This document shows, piece after piece, positions 34,443-44,826 of a stretch of 64,000 nt of DNA; position 1 is the first letter of the stretch, and each line of letters opens with the position of its first letter. The translations under genes and the position numbers were made by a program. The DNA comes from Leptodontidium sp. MPI-SDFR-AT-0119. Lineage: Eukaryota > Ascomycota > Leotiomycetes > Helotiales > Leptodontidiaceae. A model generated the notes under the pieces. The model searched no databases. It saw only the letters and a program-made list of their open reading frames with translations, and was not told the DNA's origin. The stretch spans positions 1,488,001 through 1,552,000 of the forward strand of contig JAHLEZ010000009.1 in assembly GCA_020726505.1 (NCBI GenBank), given 5' to 3'.

Positions 34443-35144
34443 CTAAGCGACTGTCAATTTGGAGTTGTAATGCCGCCAGAGCTTGGGCATAAAGTGGACG
34501 TCCTGAATACAGTATGACAAAACATCTTCATGTAATGGACGAACGTTGAACACCTCGTAGTTGCCCCCACGCTCGGGCGCAAACAAGTCCAGCCCTTTCT
34601 CTTTGGTTTCTTTCCACACCTTCCTCTCGCTCAACGACAAATTTATATCCCTCTTAATGTATTTCGTTAACCCATTGACACATCTTCTAGAGAAGCTTCG
34701 TGTTGCGAGTTCCATGAGTTGGAGGTCGTGAACGCAAGCAAGCTTGATACCGTAATGGCTGAATAGTGCATCGGAGTCATTGCGGACGTCGAAGTAGACT
34801 TTCGGAATTATATTAGACTCTAGAATTCCTTTTAAGGTCTGCCCGCTGGTTCCAGTAGTTGAGAACGCTGTCTCGCCTAGAGAGTGGATATCGATCAAGA
34901 AAGTTCGGTCCTTTGGAGAGACATGCACCTGGAGGATAGACACGGAGCCGTGTCTTGAGAGGGCAACACCTTCGAGATCCAAATATAATGAAGGTGGGCT
35001 GGTAGGTAGTTTGGCCAAAGCCTCAACCAGAAATGCCATAGCGGCGTGCGTATCGATGAAACCGGTAGTAAGGGTGTCATTAAGATTACTCGTTTGGAGG
35101 GAATCGATTAGGGCCAGCATGTCCCGGTCGACACGAGTCGCCAT
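34443..35144 (-). CDS. 3'-5' exonuclease domain protein (DEDD family)
   Basis: A single exon of 233 residues. The ExoI motif is LYLDLEGV (Asp near 56, Glu near 58), ExoII is KVYFDVRNDSDALF and ExoIII is YCIQDVHFMPKLW with Tyr four residues before Asp, the DEDDy arrangement. The protein is essentially the bare RNase-D-like domain, as in the small fungal homologues of the WRN/EXD exonuclease group. It should hydrolyse single strands of DNA or RNA from the 3' end using two metal ions; the natural substrate cannot be inferred. No signal peptide or extra domain is seen. The ATG in CCATGGCG is a good start context. Intact and without RIP traces, although flanked by decayed DNA. Confidence 0.85.
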   Translation of the reverse strand: MATRVDRDMLALIDSLQTSNLNDTLTTGFIDTHAAMAFLVEALAKLPTSPPSLYLDLEGVALSRHGSVSILQVHVSPKDRTFLIDIHSLGETAFSTTGTSGQTLKGILESNIIPKVYFDVRNDSDALFSHYGIKLACVHDLQLMELATRSFSRRCVNGLTKYIKRDINLSLSERKVWKETKEKGLDLFAPERGGNYEVFNVRPLHEDVLSYCIQDVHFMPKLWRHYNSKLTVA

Positions 35145-37293
35145 GGTAAAGTGAAATTGCTGATGAGAAGCAGGAGCAGGGAAAAGATTCGGCGGTAGAC
35201 AGTGACGGCAACTAGCACAATGAACAGTTGAGGAGAAAGACGCGGCAGATTGAAGAGGGCAAGAATATATATCACTACGGTTTGAAGTGATCCACAGGAA
35301 TCCGTGGTTTGGATGCCCCCATTTCTAGCTCTCTGCGGATGATGTCCAATAAGGCTGTGATCGACATACGAGAGTCGTATTCTGGATAGAGCAGGTGTTT
35401 GGCAAGAGGTGGAGGCAATCCAAGCGTCTGGCAGTAGGAGCCTCACTAGAACCTGGCCAGTAAACGGGGGCCATGATCTTCGTAAGTTTCGGCTTGTACT
35501 CCCACACTTGTTAGATTTTCTCAAAAGAGAGCGATTTTGTCATTATATTCGATACAAGTAGCTACGAAGAGGTGCAGGAAAGTCTGCAGGATCTCCGCAT
35601 CACAAGCAAAAAACATGGCTCAAGTTCGAATCTAAGACTGCGACACGCTGATCAGATTTGATTGCACTGGACAACAAGATGAGAAGCGTGGCGTTACTGC
35701 GTCGGAAGAAGGGTCGATTCTTAAAGCTCACTAGCTGGACTCTCCTACTGAGAGAGACCTTCTCGGACAGATCGTCTCCCTCATTGACGATCGATCATTC
35801 CCTACCCACCAGGCCCATACCACACTTATCCATAAGAAGCAGCAGAGATTGGCGATAAAACTAGCTATAGACAGTCTCTTCAGCTGGTCGAGCCTGCAGC
35901 CACAGGTGTCGATACCCTGCTCCAAAAGGCGGTCAAGGAAATTATTGGAGAGCTGCTCCTGTTTTGCAGAATCCAGCAAGGATATACTACGATCCCATCA
36001 GAGACGTCTGACGGGGTGGATAACAATGGTTGAACCGGAATGGCGACATCAAGAGAAAGTAGGTCCCTCGAGGCTGGGTTGGGGATGGCGGGGTAAACGA
36101 GGCGAGGAAGCAATTGAGGAATAAAAAGAGGATTGGCAGACCGGCTTGAATTACCGCAGCCTATGTGTTCTAAAAGATTGCATCTATTCGCAACTAATAG
36201 AGCAGGAAATTGCTGTCTGTACCTGCACCCCAACCAATCATTGCGATGATCCTCTTAATAACGCCCTAGTTCTGAATTAAGCGGCCTTGTGGGTATACTC
36301 GCCGTACCAGAGTGTGAGAAGTTCGTAGAGGCGTGAAAGTATGGATAATCTATGAAGCCTTCAATATCTTGTATTAATCCCAGAGTTCAGCTGTAAAGTA
36401 GATACCTCAGGGAGTTTCAGTGAACCCGAAGGGAGCGGTCACCCTTCCCTTTGCCGGAATGCCATTTGCGATCAACCAGGACCACTTTTTCCCTCGAGTG
36501 ACCCCAACATTTCTGAGCCTCGATCACCGGCCTTCATTACGACTGTGCAGTAGAGCACAATCCGTGCTTCGTTCTTCCTGCTGAGCGAGAAGCTTCGACA
36601 GCCACTTCAACTTCCAGATGGTAACAATCATCACCCAGTGCCCTGACTTATTGCTCCTCCCTGCTATGCCCAAGGTCTCGGTGCTCTTGTGAAGGGATAA
36701 TATCCGTTGCTGAATCCTTCGTGGATGCTTCGGACCCGGCGGCTCTGAATTTAGCCAGTACCCTCCGCTCGATTCCTCTCGTCTTCGGATTGATTCCAGA
36801 GCAGCCTTTCTAATACTGACTTTGGACTGGTGCTGGGACTTGAGGGTAGACGCATGTTTATCACCGGCGCTTGTGGCGGCGTATTCCTTAGTCGTTTTGC
36901 AAGTGTTGACATCGGCGCATTAACACCAGTAGCTTGTCTCTTTACTGCAGCTGAGATTGCTCCCTCAAGATGGCTGCCCTTTCAAAAAAGTTCTGGATGT
37001 CTTCGAACACTATACCAAGTATAGGTCCGAGCTCCTCTATCGCGACGCGAGGATATTTCCGAACTGCCTCCTCGAGTGATGAAGCATCTAGTGACGAATC
37101 GTCAGAATCATCGAACTGCGAATGAGAACTGAACCCGCTAGTTAAAGGATCTTATATATCGCTGGCTGTGTTTTAGTCAAAGTCGTCAACTATTTAGCCC
37201 CATTACTCGTAGCCTTAGATCTGGTAGAAGCGGAGAAGGTAGATCAATTTCTTTCTGCTCAAAGGGTTAGTCTGTTTTCTGAGTGCCAATTAG
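35145..37293. other. intergenic, no gene recognised
   Basis: Several frames of 60-140 codons overlap here on both strands, but none shows family resemblance. A plus-strand stretch near 35880-36030 (LVEPAATGVDTLLQKAVKEI) looks protein-like and may be a gene scrap. From about 37130 down to the coiled-coil gene the minus strand carries that gene's likely decayed 3' exon. Confidence 0.35.
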
Positions 37294-37749
37294 CTACATA
37301 CCTTGGGGTGGGAATTGCAACTTCCAGAAGTCATTGACCGTATGCGGAAAGTAATCAGGGAGCGTGAAGCCGACATCAGGCTTAAAGACCCTAATACTGG
37401 AAAGAGTATGACGTGGTAGGATTCTCGATCTGTTGAATGAACGCCCTTGCATCTGATTCAGTCCGGTTTTCATCTCGCCCATGTCGCCCTCTATTTGATC
37501 AAGCCTCCTCTTCACCTGGCTGACCTCGCTCTTCAGCTGTTGTACTTCATGGCTCAACTCTCCAACTCTGCCGCTCAGTGTGCCGTTGACGTTCGAGAGT
37601 TTGCTGTTGAACGTGGCCGTGAGTTGCTTGTTCCCGTCTTCGATAAGGGACGTTTGCTGTTTGAAGGCCTTGCGGATGTCGTTGTCTTGTTTGTCGCGGT
37701 AGGTTCTGTATACATCCTCAGTAATCAATGTGGGCTCGGTTTGAGACAT
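37294..37749 (-). CDS. conserved fungal coiled-coil protein, unknown function
   Basis: The ATG at 37749 opens a frame of 151 codons. Residues about 1-25 (TEPTLITEDVYRTYRDKQDN) and 105-150 (RSRILPRHTLSSIRVFKP, FPHTVNDFWKLQFPP) flank a heptad-rich middle (VGELSHEVQQLKSEVSQVK), a predicted coiled coil. I know this as a widespread but uncharacterised type in ascomycetes, usually with a short extra tail. Such a tail is visible just downstream on the minus strand (KLIYLLRFYQI then stop codons, about 37190-37250), but I cannot join it with correct phase, so the 3' end may be damaged. Confidence 0.55.
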   Translation of the reverse strand: MSQTEPTLITEDVYRTYRDKQDNDIRKAFKQQTSLIEDGNKQLTATFNSKLSNVNGTLSGRVGELSHEVQQLKSEVSQVKRRLDQIEGDMGEMKTGLNQMQGRSFNRSRILPRHTLSSIRVFKPDVGFTLPDYFPHTVNDFWKLQFPPQGM

Positions 37750-38794
37750 GATGGGAGAGATATCGGTTGCAGATGCGGACGAGGACGAAGAAATCGCTAC
37801 GACAGAAGAAGCTATTCAGCTCGTGGTTGTTGGCGCCAAACCGGCTGACGCAGTCTTGGAGCGGCGGCGCAGCCCGCGGCTCGGCTCAACGCCAGAACAC
37901 GTCACACAAACGCAACAATGCCCCAATGGAGTCGGCGTCAACCACATCCTTCGATCTCTACTTAACTGCCGCGTCCAACACGCACGTCACAAAACGAGTT
38001 CAGCTAAGCTCAGGTCATTCTTCTCTTATCCAAGTTAGACCCTGCTAATGCCTCCTAGAGCGAGAAGCCAATCCTACCTGCAGCCACCGTCGGAATGCCC
38101 GGCACGGATGAAGAGGAGCAGGGTCAGGAGGCGGCCAGACTGGCAGACAAGATAATGCATGAGCTACCCTACATCATTCGGCCTCCAAAACCCCATAATT
38201 TCCCCTAAATTTACTTGTATGTATGTGATAAAGTCAAATCGGATTGACACCCAAGCCGGATCAGAGGAGGGACTTGAAGAAGGGAACGGGAAGCAACGAA
38301 GAAAATCACTGAAAAAGGCAATGAGGCCCGAATGACATCCACCTGTATTTTGCACCAAACCCGCTACCCTCCCTTCCCGTGCTGCTTCTTACATCTTCAA
38401 AGGTTACGAGTCAAGGCATTTCGGGATTCCATGGATCGCTATCTTTCTCCTGACCGTCCCTCCGTAGACACCTTGCCCATTTAGACTTTGCCAACTGTTT
38501 AAGAATCACCATTTAGGTCGTTGTGCAGTGTCAATTACTGCATGTTAGATATGAGTGGCTGGGGAAATTGTGGCTATGCATGCTGTGTAGTGTCGAAACG
38601 AATAGTTCGCGGGCTAATTGAGTGCCACGTGGTGAGAACTGAAGCCTCCCAACAACAGGCATATTTCAGCCTTATGTAGAGATCGCCCGATCAATCATTA
38701 CATATTCAGCTGCTGTTGCCTGTTTCCTACCCCCAAAGACTTGTCCACACAATTCTCGGCTTTATCTGCACACGATTAATCACTTCGCTAGTCC
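37750..38794. other. intergenic between divergent genes
   Basis: Upstream regions of the coiled-coil gene (minus) and the HET gene (plus). Open frames at 37750-38048 lack family resemblance. Confidence 0.4.
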
Positions 38795-41700
38795 ATGATG
38801 GCCTCTGTGGGAGGTATAAACAGGGGAGATAGGAATGCTGTTATGTTCTATGATGTCGGACGAGAGCAAGTCTACACCGATCTTGAGGACATATTTCGAG
38901 AAATTCCTCTATCAGACCTAGAGGGATTTTACCAACACACCCGGCCGCGCTCCCCACCACGACTGATCCTACCACACTCTGAATCTGACTTGAGGTACAC
39001 CGCATCTAATGAAAGAATGTTTTTGGGAGTCAACCTGCTAAAGAAGTTTGTCTGGTCTCTCCACACCCACACACGCTTGACTAATAAGATTCTATAGAGC
39101 TACATCCTCGGGACTTTCAATGCTGAGGAGGTTTTTCCAGAAACTCCGTAGAAGACGGCGAGGGTCAAATCATCGCAATACTACCACTCCCGGGTTTACC
39201 ACACTGGAAGATTTTGAAGGAAGACTATTCAGACATCGTTTAGAGGAGTTTCTTCAACTCGACAACCCACAAAAGCTACCCGAATCGGAGGAAGATTTCG
39301 TCAATCAATTATACGACTATATGCAAGCACTTAATTCCAACTACCCGGTTCCAGAACTTCAGCTAGAGAACAATTCATCAAGATCTCTGAACATGGCCAG
39401 AGTTAAAGAGATCACATTCTCGGAGTTGTATCGATCCACTAAGCTTGCATCCAACATCATTGGTTTGAGAATAATTCTTAGAATTTTGAAATCGAACCCC
39501 CAGTTTGAAGGATCCCGAAAACTTGTCGAAGAAGTCGAAGAAAAGCTGGACCTTTTCGAAGAAGCTACAAATCGCTATTTCAGAGCTCTAGCTGAACATG
39601 GTGTTTTCGGTGTTCAAGACTCCGTGGGTGAAGGTTCCGTTCGAACCGAAGCCGAAATACTTCCACAAACTTATCCGGCCATGGATCCCTCCGCTCGCAA
39701 TACAACCTTAGCCCAGCTGGAAGCAAAGAGGAGCATCTCATCGGTGAAAACCCTGGAAGATATCGCTCCTCTCGATGTAGCTATGATTGCGAGCAAATCC
39801 ATCGCGGATTCACTTGATGTGTTACGCCCTAGCCCATATTTCGAGTATGAGCCTTTGAGTACATCTCGCTCTATACGAATCTTAGTGCTAGAACCAAACC
39901 CTGACCTAGCTGCCCCAATCTGTTTTCAATTGGATGAAATTGTCGCTGTTGACCAAGGCGGTTACCATGCCCTCTCATATACCTGGGAAAAGCAATCTCC
40001 ATCAATTCCTGTCTGGTGTGATGGAAAGCCTATGTTAATTACAAAAAACTGCGCAGACGCGATACGATGTTTGCGCTCCAATTTGTGTCAAAGGGCTCAA
40101 GAACGATATTACGCCTTTTGGATCGACGCGATATCCATTAATCAAGAGTCCATCGAAGAGAAAAATCACCAGGTAGCGCTGATGTCAGAAATTTATGAAC
40201 GAGCCTACAGCGTCTTCGTTTGGACCGGGCCATGTGATTATTCGATTCTGAAAATTCTGAACATCCTGAGTGCAAGGGAAAATGTTCCATATCGGAATGG
40301 TGATACTTACGAGCTACCTGCCAAGATATACGAGGATTTGTTCCACTATTTTGATGATTGTGAGTGAGTTTGCTGATCTAAGGAATTGCCTGCTCACAAT
40401 CTCTGATGTAGTGCGGAAACTCCACGACTTAAATCCTCTCCCCAAACCCTCTAATTCAATCGATCTCAAAGATTTCGTTCTACACATACTCTCCGATACG
40501 TACGATCAGTCATATCCAGCATTTCTATCCTATGGACCACTTCGAGACTTTTTCAATCGGTCCTGGTTTTCTCGGATGTGGACCTTGCAAGAAATTGCCA
40601 TGACGGAACCTCATCAAACATGTTTCCTCCTTTCTCCAGAGGATTTGCTTCCATATGCTCTAGTCAGTATGACGTCGATGGTACTTGGACAGACAATAGC
40701 TGGTAGCGGTCACCGCCCTGGGTTTGCCTATGATGTCGCATACTTCGTCAGCAATCTCCAATTCATTATAAAGAAGTTCATTCCGGACTTGGATGCCTCA
40801 ATATCGGGACTTTTGCTAGATACGAGATTGAAGAATTGTTCAGATTTGAAAGATAAAGTCTTTGCACTCTACGGAATGGTCCATTCTAGGTACCCGGATT
40901 TCCCTCCACCGAACTATGACAAGTCGATTTGTGAAATCTATACCGAGGCGATCTCCTGGTGCATCGGTTCTGAAAGGTTTCTGAATGAAAGCGGACAGAT
41001 TCTGTACTTAGCCCCACGGTCGATTTACGGAAGGCGTCTACCAGAACTACCGTCGTGGGTACCTGACTTAAGCCAAGTGCCAACCTATGGTAATCGTCAT
41101 TTCGAGCAAGGTAATCGTTACTACCGAAGTCTCAGCGGCAATCCGCACGAAGCCTTTTTGGATTTGGAATGCAAGGCAAGTGGCCCATCTGTCCCGAGAC
41201 ACTCTTTTTTCTCCAACCCAAAGCTCCTTGGTCTTTCTGGAGTTCTCATTGATCATATAATCGGAGTCGGTTGCCCATTCCCCCCCCAAAACAGTCTCGT
41301 TCGCAATTCACAGAACGTTGGGTTGACTTTGGTACAATGGGGACTCGTTCTGGTATCCTGCGGCATTGATCAGTGGCGAAAGATTCTGAACGACTTCCTG
41401 AGTAGCTCGTACGAATCTATCAACTCCATACATTACTTGGATGGATTGAAAAGAGAGACCACTTATCCAGCTGCTGGAATCCTTCACGTAGCACATTCTA
41501 TCAATCCAAGGTTGGTAGAACATCTCAACCGGGACTGTTATGGTGGGAGAAGGGGTGAGCCGAAGGTATGCCATTATCTACCTGAACATGGTCTTCTGGT
41601 CACGAACGAAAAACGTGTGGGATTAGGCATGGGAGATATACGGAAAGGAGATCGTGTTGCCCTCATATCTGGGTTCCCGATTCCACTAATTCTACGATCC

Positions 41701-41811
41701 CTTCGAAATGGCAACTGGAATCTTGTAGGGTATGCGTATATTGAAGGGATCATGCACGGGGAAGCTTGGCCTAGAGATACCTCGGAGTTGACCAAAATTA
41801 TTTTGGAGTAA
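38795..41811 (+). CDS. HET-domain protein (heterokaryon incompatibility)
   Basis: Model: exons 38795-38994, 39098-40359 and 40412-41811, giving 953 residues. The HET domain spans about residues 350-520 with its three signature blocks: GGYHALSYTWEK, FWIDAISINQ and IYERAYSVFVWTGP, followed by the usual SWFSRMWTLQEIA block. The N-terminal 300 residues are helical and Arg-rich near residue 75 (LRRRRR) with no recognised domain; the C-terminal part (LPSWVPDLS, RKGDRVALISGFPIPLILR, YIEGIMHGEAW) is standard for the family. HET proteins trigger cell death on contact with non-self. Intact, without premature stops. First ATG of two in CCATGATGG chosen. Confidence 0.9.
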
Positions 41812-42424
41812 GAATGTCCTCTTTATTCTAGAAAAATTAGGCTTGAACCTGTTCTTTCCTAAATATTTCGGTTTACGTGAATCGGGTTGAGACATATATT
41901 ATTCCCTATTTTAAGTAAAAAAAAGTATAAAATACATTTAATTTTCAAACTATGTGATTTTTGGAGTTGACATAGATAGATAGCAGCCACTACACCTACT
42001 ACTTTATCTGTCTGCTTGCCTAATAAGATGACCTCTAAATGAGGCACCACCTATTCTAGATAGAGGGTGTGAACACGGGAAGTTGGAGATGTATGAGCAA
42101 ATGGACGAGTAGGCAGCAAGGAAAGTCAAGGACTTGTCAGTGTATCAAGCTGGCATCATCGATAACTTCATTGATGTAGACGGTTGTGATTGGCTTCTGG
42201 TAGAGCGACCAGGACAGAAGAACTAAAGCTGAAGACATTTCTGCGATACTCAAACAGCAAGTAAGATAACCACTGCCTCGCTCTCTCCCTTTGTTGCTGG
42301 CGAGACGCAATACTTAGTGTTGCCTTTACGTATAGCACAGAGTCACTAGTAAGGCCGAAAAGAATGAAAACAGTAGTGGATGGAAATAGTAATTTGACGA
42401 ACTATATAGGAAACGGAACGTAGT
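41812..42424. other. intergenic, no gene recognised
   Basis: 3' flank of the HET gene followed by the end of the DUF3435 relic. AT-rich near 41900-41950. Confidence 0.4.
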
Positions 42425-43680
42425 CTATTTTGACGGACGCACAAACCTTAGTTCCCGGAGCTTGACGCCGTGCACTGTCTGCACGTGGCCCTTGAAATGC
42501 TCTATGTGATCGAGAATAAGCCGCTGAGACTTGCACGTAGGGTAATAATACTTTATCTTGGCGTGTGGATCTCTTCCTTTGAGGTAAATCTGTTCGATGT
42601 GATCCATCATCTTCGCAGGGCGGCAAAAAGAGCTCATCCGCTCCTTATAGCTCTTCGATTCGTTGCCAATGTAGATCGGGTACTAGTCTTTAGCAAGCTT
42701 AATAGGGAATGGTTCGGGATCGGGCGGAGGCTATTCCTCCTTGACGAGAGGTGGCTGTAGTAGGGCAATCCGAAGTCGGTACCTTCGAGGCACTTCCCGG
42801 CGGCGGCAGAGGCCGAGCATAAGACCGGCAAAGTGGATCCGGCGCGTAACAATCTCCTGCTAAGTAACACCAGTGATATAATTGCAGATGAGTTCGGCCA
42901 GTTACGCCCGTTCGGGGATCTAGTGTTCAACGATCGGTTCGGTATATTCCTCTTCCTGCTGTCTATTGTTCTGCCTCTCGATATCTTTTATCGGGCGACG
43001 GCGGAAGTAGTCCGCCCGGAACTCCTCAGAGATAATATTTCGCCGCCGAGTCCGGGCAATACCAATCTCTGAAATAAGACGTCGAACTTTCGCCTTGATC
43101 TCTATTCCCCGGATCCTGTAAGCTCTAGCTTTTAGTTAAGCCCGCTGCTCCTCGAGATCGACAATACGTGGGTCCGGGGGAAACGCTGCAAGAACATCGT
43201 CCGGCACGTGGACTGGCGCACGAGGATCACGCATAAGGCTCATGTGAGTAAGCATACATAAGATACCATTTGCAAAGGGTCGCTCGAGGACAGCAGACTG
43301 GACGTCGAATAGCACCCTCTCATTGATGTAGGCTGCATTATACACCGCCGAGTTCTGGTTGTGTCGCATGACCTGATCTCGAACCGCACTAGTGGCTTCA
43401 TCTAGACGGAAGAAAGGCCCGTTAGTATAGTGGTTTATACATGTGTTGTTACAGACTACTTACGGTCAACGACGTTGCCCGTGTTACGACGGAAGCAACG
43501 AGAAGTCAGGACCGCTAGGAGGCCTATTAAGAGCCCTAGGAGTTTTAAGCGCTCCGCGAATTGAGAGTAGGTGAGAGCGAGCGTTGCAGATGGAAGCACA
43601 CCATCAACTGCCCCTCCGAGTAGTGCAAGGTCTCCTTGAAGTACGCAAAGTCGGGTCCCAAAAAGCCGTACTTATATATA
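42425..43680 (-). pseudogene. DUF3435 (FluG-type) tyrosine recombinase-like protein, C-terminal relic
   Basis: Pieces: YSQFAERLKLLGLL, TSRCFRRNTGNVVD, an intron near 43400-43475, then VMRHNQNSAVYNAAYINERV, MSLMRDPRAPVHVPDDVL, RTRRRNIISEEFRADYFRRR and a C-terminal Cys/His region (SFCRPAKMMDHIEQ, HFKGHVQTVHGVKLREL). The Arg, His and Tyr of these blocks are those of the recombinase half. Stops after EEQRA, EPIVEH and KEE stand where CAG or TGG would be expected. The N-terminal half is missing; a pogo fragment lies directly upstream. DUF3435 recombinases include the captains of Starship giant transposons, but this Zn-finger-tailed type occurs in other mobile elements too. Confidence 0.7.
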
Positions 43681-44065
43681 AGTAACACTAAACCCCAATG
43701 TCTCCTAAGTCAAAATCTAATGCGTAAGACGCTCTTCTAACACCGTAAGTAGCCTTTGCAAATGACTAGTAGCTTGTTGATAGGCGTTTGTGTTGTGACA
43801 TCGGCCATGGAGAGTAGAGTATAGTATACCCCACTCTTTTGCGGCACATCGTAAGGACTTGCTATTTTCGACCGCATTAACAGCCAGAACGATATCGTCT
43901 TCAGTATATTTTAGCATAATAACCGTCTCAATTAATATTCCAAAAATCAAGAAAGTCGATAAGAAAATAAGATAATTATTAATTATTGAAAGTAAGTAAG
44001 TAGAAAAGCGGTGTGCTAAGCGAGGTGATCGGAATGGGGGGGTGATCCGAATGGTGGGGGGGCTT
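43681..44065 (-). pseudogene. 5' part of a pogo/Fot transposon with N-terminal transposase fragment
   Basis: An ATG at 43915 starts MLKYTEDDIVLAVNAVENSK and continues as LRCAAKEWGILYSTLHGR and HLQRLLTVLEERLTH*IL; this is the HTH_Psq start of a pogo-type transposase, with TAG where LTDW/LTHW has Trp. Upstream, near 44030-44065, two GATC(A/C)CC boxes and CACCTCGCTTAG resemble the terminal repeat seen at the other pogo fragment (51430-51480). It is truncated where the DUF3435 relic begins. Confidence 0.7.
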
Positions 44066-44184
44066 ACAGCAAGAAAGGGACTAGCGAGAAAAATAATAAC
44101 GCAAAATCGCAGGACGCCTTGCCTTACCGATACTTTGCTCTTCTCATTAACTTTTTTCATTAATATTGCCACGAGTTTACTAAG

Positions 44185-44385
44185 ATGTCTACAAAAGCAA
44201 ACTATGCCACTTGTAAAGGAGAAAGAATCTGGGACCGTTCTAAAAAGCGTGTTACCTTACGAGAGGTCGCACTCAACGCAGGCCGTACTAGCCGTCGGAA
44301 TGCTAGCTTTTATGGCTGTAAGCAATGCCAACTACACTTTTGTAACAATAGGAAGTGTTTTAACATGTATTATACGAGGTAGAAT
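44185..44385 (+). pseudogene. C-terminal zinc-ribbon fragment of a PiggyBac-type transposase
   Basis: The frame KKRVTLREVALNAGRTSRRN followed by SFYGCKQCQLHFCNNRKCF has the paired Cys pattern (CxxC...CxxxxC) that ends fungal PiggyBac transposases. Nothing of the DDE domain precedes it, so it is a scrap rather than a gene. Confidence 0.7.
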
Positions 44386-44826
44386 TAATTAATTACTGCT
44401 CAAAAGTCTGATTTTATATAGTGAAATAAGGGGGTTCAGTAGCCTAAGTTTAGTAAGGCTCGCTTAATTTAGTAACTCGCTATAGGGCCTTTACATAGCC
44501 CTTTAGGTTATGCGGCGAATCGTAGTTACGGGGATAGGGTATCGAGGAAACGACCTAGTTACCCTTAGATGGCCGAAAACAAGAAGTTACGCCATTTTGC
44601 TGCACTAGAAGCGCAAGCCGCTGGTTAAATAGGTGGCGCACCTCGCTGAAGCTTCGACGAGTTTCCAAGAATCTGGGTAACAAAACAGAGAAGTATAAAG
44701 TAGTTGCTCCCTCCAGACCCCTCTATTAATTAAACATATTAAAAAAGAGGATTTACGATAAGCACGAATCGACTATTCAAAGAGGAGTGAGTTTAGAATA
44801 TCATTTATCTCTAAACTGTTCCTCAT
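44386..44826. other. AT-rich intergenic, probable transposon debris
   Basis: Many TAG/TAA in all frames; no recognisable coding. It adjoins the 3' end of the next NLR gene. Confidence 0.4.

Noticed and set aside
43421..43460. tRNA A-box-like string (CCCGTTAGTATAGTGGTTTATA)
   Set aside because: No matching B box or cloverleaf downstream; it lies in an intron region of the DUF3435 relic.
44185..44385. Small independent zinc-finger gene
   Set aside because: The paired-Cys pattern is the end of a PiggyBac transposase and the surroundings are transposon debris.
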